Origin: Chrysogorgia sp. JL179-B06
Taxonomy: Eukaryota; Cnidaria; Anthozoa; Scleralcyonacea; Chrysogorgiidae
Assembly (NCBI GenBank): GCA_035772405.1
Contig: JAYKKM010000147.1
Coordinates: forward strand, 2,396,001 to 2,460,000
Reading direction: 5' to 3'
DNA: 64,000 nucleotides
Of the stretch, positions 56,596 to 64,000 are shown one piece after another. Numbering within the stretch: the stretch's first letter is position 1; each line of letters begins with the position of its first letter. The notes beneath the pieces were generated by a model. It had not been told where the DNA came from. It saw nothing but the letters and a program-made list of their open reading frames with translations, and did not search any database. Both the position numbers and the translations under genes were made by a program.

Positions 56596-56865
56596 TCACA
56601 TCTCTCAGGAGACGCCCAGTGAGAAAACCGTGTTATTGAAACAACGTCCTCTAGATATGAGTCAAATATTCTACCATTGAATGTCATTCCCAGAGCTAGG
56701 AATCCCCTCAGTTTTGTGAATGTTACCAATATATAACTGCTGCGCAGTAACAGATATTCATGATATGGCTGGCTTCATTCAAATATGCGAGTATATTCAC
56801 AAATCGACCCTCAATCGTTTGAATGTATTACTGCATAGAGATGTGAAATCTGAAAAAAAATAAAC
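56596..56865. other. Array spacer
   Basis: Cysteine-like remnant near 56,629-56,694 and serine flank. No gene. Confidence 0.55.
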
Positions 56866-56947
56866 CGTAGTCGGCAGGATTTGAACCTACGCGGGGAAAC
56901 CCCAACAGATTTCTAGTCTGTCGCCTTAACCACTCGGCCACGACTAC
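56866..56947 (-). tRNA. tRNA-Ser(AGA)
   Basis: Intact counterpart of 35,630-35,711, with an eight-T run downstream. Confidence 0.94.
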
Positions 56948-57239
56948 CTATATAGGAAATCAATGCATGCTACTTTAAATTATGCGAAATATACATTTAC
57001 TTAAAATTGAGAAATTGGATTCACTTTAAAAGCGAGCGGTTTTTATTGAAACAACGTCCTCTCGATATGCAGTCGAATGCTCTACCATTGAACAACATTG
57101 GCAGAGAGTCCCCTCAGTTTTGTCAATGTTGCCAATATGTAACTGCTGCGCAGAAACAGATATTCATGATATGGCTGGCTTCATTCAAATATGCGAGTGT
57201 ACTAACAGTACCGAGATGTGAAATCTGAAAAAAATAAAT

Positions 57240-57321
57240 CGTAGTCGGCAGGATTTGAACCTACGCGGGGAAACCCCAACAGATTTCTAGTCTGTCGCCT
57301 TAACCACTCGGCCACGACTAC
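57240..57321 (-). tRNA. tRNA-Ser(AGA)
   Basis: Intact counterpart of 36,004-36,085. Confidence 0.93.
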
Positions 57322-57610
57322 CTACATAGGAAATCAATGCATGCTACTTTAAATTATGCGAAAAATACATTTACTTAAAATTGAGAAACTGGATTCACTT
57401 TAAAAGCGAGCGGTTTCTATTGAAACAACGTCCTCTCGATATGCAGTCGAATGCTCTACCATTGAACAACATTGGCAGAGTCCCCTCAATGTTGCCAATA
57501 TGTAACTGCTGCATATGGCTTCATTCAAATATGCGAGTATACTCACAAATCGAAACTCAATCGTTTGAATGTATTACTGCATAGAGATGTGAAATCTGAA
57601 AAAAGTAAAC

Positions 57611-57688
57611 CGTAGTCGGCAGGATTTAATACTACGCGACAAACCCCAACAGATTTCTAGTTTGTCTCCTTAACCAGACCACGACTAC
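57611..57688 (-). pseudogene. tRNA-Ser(AGA) pseudogene
   Basis: Counterpart of 36,375-36,452. Confidence 0.68.
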
Positions 57689-58036
57689 CTAATCGCGCAT
57701 CTATTGATACGAAATTTATGCATGCTACTGTAAATTATGCGAAATATCAACTTACTTAAAATCACTTCGTATTGAAATAACGTTCGTTATGCAGTCGAAT
57801 TCTCTACCAGTGAGCAACATTGCCAGAGAATCCCCGCAGTTTTGTCAATGTTGACAACATACTGCTATGCCGAAGAAGACGATCTAAAAGTAAATGTAAA
57901 TCTATAAGCATATAGACGCCCAATAAAAATGATAAATTTTCAAATTGATTGCAGTTACATATATGAAAAATTACAAAATGTACGAGTAGGCTAAAAGGGA
58001 AATTCAAAAAGACCATGCCATTTAAAAAAACTATGA

Positions 58037-58070
58037 CTAATCCTAATCACAATCCTAATCCTAACCTAAT
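58037..58070 (-). repeat. Short telomere-like tract
   Basis: Counterpart of 36,801-36,836. Confidence 0.5.
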
Positions 58071-58132
58071 CAAAGTTAATGAAAAGGTAAAAATTAAGAT
58101 TCTCCTTTCTTATATTTTTCCAAAATATACGC

Positions 58133-58214
58133 CGTAGTCGGCAGGATTTGAACCTACGCGGAGAAACTTAAACATATTTCAAGTATGTCGCATTAACCGC
58201 TCAAACACGAATAC
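58133..58214 (-). pseudogene. tRNA-Ser(UGA)-like pseudogene
   Basis: Counterpart of 36,898-36,979. Confidence 0.66.
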
Positions 58215-59187
58215 CTAACCAGAGAAGTGCAACGCACCTAAGACATATTAGTATAAATTATTCGAAAATTATAATTACTACAATTAAGAAATTGGATACA
58301 CCATATTATCTATTATAGAGACTGTGCTTTAGAGATATGTGCAAGAAAATGTTAAAGGAGCGGTCAGTATTCAACCAACGTACTCGCAATGCTCTACCAC
58401 TGAGCTGAACTGGAATTCCTTTGATGTTTTTAAATTTTGTATTTCTGCTGCACCGCAGGCAAAGATAATCGAACAATAAATATAACCGTCAACATTAAAA
58501 TCGGATAGGAGATGGCCATCGCGATGCTCATTAGTTCGAGACGTGTATTGATGCAGGTACAGAGGCCAGAGGTGATCTAAAATACAAAATACTGTGCACA
58601 ATTATTTAGAAATTCACGAGCATGAAAAAGTAAAAGGCAGCGATCGAGATTGAACCAACGACTTCTCGATCTGCAGTGGAATGTTCTACTATTTCCATTC
58701 ATAAGTATTCCCTTTCCATTCGTAAGTTCAATTTTCAATATATACTGCATAGCAGAGTCACAGAATGTAAGAATAAATAAGTCCCGCCCCTTCACATCAC
58801 TCAGGAAACGCCCAGTGAGAAAACGGTTTGCTATTGAACAACGTCCTCTCGACATGGCTAATTTGGAATCCGTAAACGGTCGGCACCACCTTTAGTGGTC
58901 GTAGCATCTTTTTATTATGTATATTACAATGGGATTACATAAATATTGATTAATTATCAACCAAATATTTCAAGTTCGCTTGCATAGCTGAGTGGTCTGT
59001 TTATATTTACATGTATTTACATGTGAGGCCTTTACCGTTAGTTATTTCAATTTTGTATAGACTTAGCAACGCAGAATCAGAGAATGTAACAATAAATATG
59101 GCTGGCTACATTTAAATATGCCAGTATCCTCACCAATTGAGCTGTATTGCTTTACAGAGATGTGCAGAAATCTCACAAAAAATAAAA
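58215..59187. other. Array spacer with Cys-like remnants
   Basis: Remnants near 58,357-58,417, 58,635-58,691 (5' end replaced) and 58,822-58,857. One G is lost in the TAGTGGTCGTAGC word compared with A and B. Confidence 0.55.
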
Positions 59188-59269
59188 CGTAGTCGGCAGG
59201 ATTTGAACCTACGCGGGGAAACCCCAACAGATTTCGAGTCTGTCGCCTTAACCACTCGGCCACGACTAC
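59188..59269 (-). tRNA. tRNA-Ser(CGA)
   Basis: Intact counterpart of 37,954-38,035. Confidence 0.94.
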
Positions 59270-59756
59270 CCAACCAGGTAGTTAAATATAAAAAAATTGT
59301 GCATGCTACTTTAATTTATGCGAAAGATACATTTACTTAAATTCGGTTGATTTTCGCACAGTAAGACTACTCGCGGTGAGATCCTCGTTCGTTTTTCTGT
59401 ATAGCTGAACAGAGATGAGAAATCTAAAAAGAAATAATAATATCATGCCAAAAGTACAACTACTTTACTTACCATAAAAAAATTGATTTCACCATATTAT
59501 CTGTTAGTGAAGACTGTGATTTAGAAACCTTGACATAAAAGTAAAAGGAAGTCAAATGCTCTACCACCGAGCAGCACTGCCTTTAGCGTTAGTTATTTCA
59601 ATTTTGTATGTACAGTATGTTCCTGCAGTGCAGAGTCAGAGAGTGTAAAAATAAATATGGATTCCTACATTCAAATATGAGAATATCCTCACAAATCGAC
59701 CCTCGATCGTTTGAATGTATTGCTTTACAGAGATGTGAAATCTCAAAAAAATAAAA

Positions 59757-59829
59757 CGTAGTCGGCAAGATTTGAACCTACGCGGGGAAACCCCAGATTT
59801 CGTGTCTGACTCCTTAACCGCTAGGCCAG
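59757..59829 (-). pseudogene. tRNA-Ser(CGA) pseudogene, 5' end deleted
   Basis: Counterpart of 38,523-38,595 with one further substitution in the T stem (GGCAAGATT on plus). Confidence 0.63.
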
Positions 59830-60160
59830 TTTGGTGTTGATAATAGATTTATGCATGCTACTGTAAATTATGTGAATTATCAATTTACTTAAAATCGCTT
59901 GATTTTCTAACTTTAAAAGTGAAATCGTTTGCAGTCGATTTCTCTACCACTGAGTAACATTGCCAAAGAGTCTTCGCAATTTTGTCAATGTTGGCAACAT
60001 ACTGCTATGCCGAAGAAGACGATCTAAAAGTAAATTCAAATATAAGTATTGACGCGCCAAACAAAAATGTCAAATTTTCGAAGGTATAGAAGTTACATAT
60101 ATGAGAAGTTACAAAATGCACGACAAGGCTAAAACGTCCATGCCATTTTCAATAACTAGT

Positions 60161-60236
60161 CTAATCCTGATCACAATCCTAACTCTAACCGCGATCCTAA
60201 CATTAAACCTAACCCTAACCGTAGCTAATCCTAACC
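60161..60236 (-). repeat. Telomere-like tract beside tRNA-Ser(UGA)
   Basis: Counterpart of 38,926-39,002. Confidence 0.75.
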
Positions 60237-60304
60237 AAACCAAAAATAAAGAAAAGAAAAAATGGAGCGACCCTCCTTCATCCATTTCCAAATAAATAAT
60301 ACGC

Positions 60305-60385
60305 CGTAGTCGGCAGGATTTGAACCTGCGCGGGAAACCCCAACAGATTTCAAGTCTGTCGCCTTAACCACTCGGCCACGACTAC
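60305..60385 (-). tRNA. tRNA-Ser(UGA)
   Basis: Fully paired 81-nt gene as in macro-copy B. Confidence 0.9.
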
Positions 60386-60529
60386 TTAACCGTAGAAGAA
60401 CAACGCATGAAGTAATGCATGTTAGTATAAATTATTCGAAAATTATAATTATTACAATTAAGAAATTGGATACACCAGCTTATCTATTATAAAGGCTGTG
60501 CTTGAGAGATCTGCGCATGGAAACGGAAA

Positions 60530-60600
60530 AGGGAGAAGTCGTTATTCAACCAACTCCCTCTCAATCTGCAGTAGAATGCTATACCCCAACGTTGCACTCC
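60530..60600 (-). pseudogene. Decayed tRNA-Cys-like unit
   Basis: Counterpart of 39,296-39,366. Confidence 0.55.
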
Positions 60601-60833
60601 TGTTCCTTTATTTAATTTTGCACGTATACTGCAGTCGCAGGCAAATATAATCTAATATATGACCGTCAACACTAAAATATATAACCGTCAACACTAAAAT
60701 CGGATAGGAGATGGCCAGCGCGATGCTCATTAGTTCGAGATGTATATTGATGCAGGCACAGAGGCGAGAGATTATATAAAATACAAAATACTATGCACAA
60801 TTATTTAGAAATTCACGAGCATGAAAAAGTAAA

Positions 60834-60905
60834 AGGGAGCGATCGGGATTGAACCAACGACCTCTCGATCTGCAGTCGAATGCTCTACCACTGAGCTACA
60901 CTCCC
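60834..60905 (-). tRNA. tRNA-Cys(GCA)
   Basis: Intact counterpart of 39,600-39,671. Confidence 0.94.
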
Positions 60906-61304
60906 TTTCCTTTCGTAAGTTCAATTTTCAATATATACAGCATAGCAGATTCACAGAATGTAAGAATAAAGAAGGCCCGCCCCTTCAAGGAGGAAAGGAG
61001 AAAACAAAGAAAACATGCTTGTGTTCTTTCACCGATTTTAAAACTGTATCCAAAACTGTTATTCAACGAATAATTACAGTCTCCGATAAAATCCTGTCAA
61101 TTGGATCCAGTACCAACAAACTTGGTTAAGGAATCTGGGATATTATCGGAAGTTATAACTGATATTGTTAATGGTTCGTTAGTTGGTGGTGAATTTCCTA
61201 TAGACCTCAAGCTAGCTATCCATTGTACGCCCATCAATTAAGAAATCGACTATGGATTCAGAATTATTCCCTAGTTATAGGCCAATATCACATTTGGCAT
61301 TTTT

Positions 61305-63078
61305 GTGGGTACCGCCCTCAGCGGTACCCATATAGTTATGGCGTTGAGGTGGCTAGGTAAGGGTTCAACATCGAAATTACGACTGCGCAACTCAGATGAT
61401 AATTCGATAATCTTTCTCGTTTTCAGGTATTTCTGTCGGTATTTCTTTGATCATAAATTGATGTGCTTTAGCTTCGCTCCTGACTGAGTAGCTATGTTTA
61501 TACTGTATGTGGCTGTTTTTATTTTATATTTATTTGTCAAATTCAAATGTTGTACAGTATATCCATTTGTTTCAGGTGGGTAAACAGTGTGTAGCAAAGT
61601 CATTGATCGTTAAATACATTACCGGTAAACATATTTATAATTGGAATTCGTCTGGCTTGAACAATATCTTGTTTCATGTGAAATATTGTTTGTATGGTTG
61701 CAATTAAAGGTTCAGTAAATAAAGATTTTTTGTTGTTAACTATGCTGCTGGCCCTTATGTTTGTCTAAAAATGCATTTACAAACTTATTTTTTGGTTTAG
61801 AAACCAACTATGAATGTTGCTTTATGAACTATTGATTGTTTCAGTGTTGACAATGTCAGACAATTATTTCAAGATGGTCAAAAAAGCTCCCAAGTAATAA
61901 TTTGTGCCAAGATTATGAACATCATTAAGATGATTTCAGCATTATAGAATTGATCCATGCATCACCTGTGGTGAATCATTAACCAATGAATTATCCATGA
62001 CATGTAATAATGGTAATGTTTTTTTGTATTAAAAATGGATTTTACAAATGTATTAATTCTCTGCTGATTTAGTTAATTCTGCTGTTAGCTTACAAACAAC
62101 AATAATGCAAAATAGCTTTACACAACTATCGTATCTTATGCCATTCTCGAGTTATTACGTACATTTCATGTAACATGAGCTGTGATGTCACAAGATGGAC
62201 AACAGCATTACATCAAAACTCAAAATCAGGCATATCTTCGGATTGGTTTGACTAAACCGGCTCAAACCAAATACCAAACTAAATAAAATAAAATAAACCA
62301 AAATAAACCAAACCATGCAGACTTACTCAGTCAACAAGACTCTGCATTGAGATTGTTGTTATTAGGTTCCCATGGTAACATATTTTGCTCCCAGGCCACT
62401 ACTTTGTATAGAAACAAAGTTTTCTACTTTTTGTTGTTGCAGTTACTGTTTTATTGTTTTAAACAGTATTGTTACATTGGAAATCATGAGAAAAGGATGT
62501 CAACTTCCTAAAACTAAATAAGTTGCTGTAAATGTGGTTGAAAACAAAGAATTGTTATAAAGGAAGAGAGTAATCTGGAAACTAATCCGTTACCATAGCA
62601 ACCACATTAGAACCATGACAATATTTAGTTTTCTTGACTGAGTAAGTCAGCAAGGTTTGAATCTATTTAGTTGAACCAGTCTGAAGATATGCCTGATTTT
62701 CAGTTTTGTTTTTATAATGCTGTGTCCATATTGTGACGTCACAGATCAAATTATATAAAGCGTATAATTAAACATAAAAGCCATTTTTCATTATTTTAAG
62801 TGTTCTTTCAAATACAATAAAAAAAAACTGGAGCGAATTTTCATTTCATAGACACTTTAAAGGCACCACATCAATATAATGATAAAGAGCCTCCATGGCA
62901 GTGATTCCATAGTGGAGATATTTGCCCCAGTCTAAACGAATGATACTAATATTTCAGTTAGTATTACAGATTCGGATATTTCAGTTTTGGTCACACCCCA
63001 ATCCCATGCTCATTACTCATTGACAAGGCTGACCCATTAATGTTCCATGCGGTACCCACATGTTCGCATTGCGGACCT
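61305..63078. mobile_element. 1.77 kb unclassified insertion in RT1
   Basis: Counterpart of 40,071-41,843. It has the same 11-base end repeats and the same B-type patch (about 62,848-62,917). Confidence 0.66.
62180..62744. mobile_element. 565 bp foldback MITE
   Basis: Counterpart of 40,946-41,510. Confidence 0.64.
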
Positions 63079-63471
63079 ATTTTTATCAAAAACTATTGGG
63101 GGAACTGCTGCAAGTCAAATCAATCCTTATCTTGTCCTAAGATTCAATCTGCTTATCGCAAATTTCATTCAACAGAGACTGCATTACTTAAAGTCTCAAA
63201 TGATATATTCAGAGCAGTTGATCAGCATCAAGAAGTGGTATTGGTCCTCCTAGATCTCTCAGCTGCCTTTGACACAATTGACCATCAGATTATTAATAGA
63301 AAGAATGCAAAATCGTTTTGGTTTTGATGGAAGTGCTCTCAGATGGTTTAGATCCTATCTACAAGATCGAGTTCAATCTGTTAAAATTGAAAATTCCATA
63401 TTAAAACCACGTCAAATACGTTATGGTGTCCCTCGAGGCTCAGTCCTAGGATCACTACTATTCTCTATGTA

Positions 63472-64000
63472 CAGTACTGCTCAGAAATAACCTAACCAAA
63501 AACGCGTTCTGAACGCGTTCCGAACGCGTTCCAGTTTTCATGCTATACATGTCGTGATCAGTTCGGCCATATCCGGAAATTGTCGTAAAACTTTACGATT
63601 CGTATCGTCATCTTGTTTCATATCGTCGCTCCGCCATATTTACTGAATACAAGAGATATTTTACGATGACAAAGCTTTCATTATATGCAAGAAAAAGAGT
63701 AATTTCTTTGATATCTGCTGGAGTAAAGATTCCAAAAATAAAAGATACTCTAATCGAGGAAGGAATTAAAATCTCAAGATCGGCAATCTGTCTTTTTCTT
63801 TTGCGATATCGAATGAGTGGTCAATTGAACGATGCTCCTCGCAGTGGTACAAGGCCAAAAGTGACAGAAGAACATCAAATGTATTGACGAATATGACTCA
63901 GATCGCGGGTTATCCAGGCGAAACAAATTATGGACAAAACGTCTTCAAGTTCCTCCATAATTTATTTGACCATGCCGCGGTTTGGTTTTCGAACTCTTGT
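63472..64000 (+). mobile_element. Tc1-like element, cut by window end
   Basis: Left terminal repeat after TA 63,470-63,471, three GAACGCGTTC-type units and the transposase N-terminus from 63,666. A T for A change at about 63,885 makes an early stop after HQMY. Confidence 0.8.

Larger units (their letters stand above)
36657..57892. repeat. 21.24 kb macro-repeat, copy B
   Basis: Complete copy. It shares specific variants with copy C and not with A, for example the changed tract at 41,613-41,682, a proline-to-leucine change in a frame at 37,415, and the loss of the 5' end of the serine unit at 38,523. B and C are therefore the closer pair. Confidence 0.9.
60988..63471 (+). mobile_element. RT1 5' part, interrupted (first version)
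   Basis: Counterpart of 39,754-42,236, with motif A in frame at 63,040-63,327 and motif B at 63,269-63,490. Confidence 0.8.
57893..64000. repeat. 21.24 kb macro-repeat, copy C (runs off window)
   Basis: It follows copy B base for base, with offsets of 21,234-21,236, down to the Tc1-like element cut by the window end. A few substitutions, such as TGTATTGACG at 63,880-63,889, are specific to C. Confidence 0.9.

Overview
The window is metazoan, most likely a marine invertebrate, although the species cannot be fixed from sequence alone. It is AT-rich and contains no recognisable cellular protein-coding gene. It holds eukaryotic tRNA genes with internal pol III promoters and no encoded CCA, animal-type CR1/L2 retrotransposon pieces, Tc1-like and hAT transposon remnants, and degenerate TTAGGG-type tracts.

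The substrate is an old array in which serine and cysteine tRNA units alternate, all on the minus strand. Some units still carry well-formed genes: tRNA-Cys(GCA) with the U73 discriminator, and tRNA-Ser with AGA, CGA and TGA anticodons, which together read the whole UCN box. Many more units are decayed copies. The flanking sequences of intact and dead units are related, so the array looks like a satellite whose monomers are tRNA genes. Several serine units also carry a degenerate telomere-like tract.

Region 1-9,600 holds a 4.1 kb tandem duplication with a third partial copy and three fragments of a hAT transposase of the P52rIPK-like type. Region 9,600-12,230 is tRNA array. Region 12,231-14,855 is a truncated Tc1-like element followed by the 3' half of a CR1/L2-like retrotransposon, here called RT1. 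From 15,401 to the window end a macro-repeat of about 21.24 kb is present 2.3 times in tandem: A 15,401-36,656, B 36,657-57,892, C from 57,893. Each full macro-copy has three versions of one RT1 insertion in the array. The first carries a 1.77 kb foreign insert and a Tc1-like element cut short. The second carries a complete 1.87 kb Tc1-like element. The third carries that Tc1-like element plus a minus-strand CR1-like retrotransposon, here called LINE2.

The nesting gives an order of events: tRNA array, then RT1 insertion, then Tc1-like insertion into RT1, then LINE2 and the 1.77 kb element into particular RT1 copies, then duplication of the whole block. LINE2 is the best-preserved coding element. 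It has an APE endonuclease, a reverse transcriptase with an intact YADD box, and a 2A-like NPGP peptide motif at its N-terminus. Macro-copy A between about 28.5 and 32.9 kb differs from B by many 1-3 base indels, which looks more like poor local consensus than decay. The copy number and these frameshifts should therefore be checked against raw reads.
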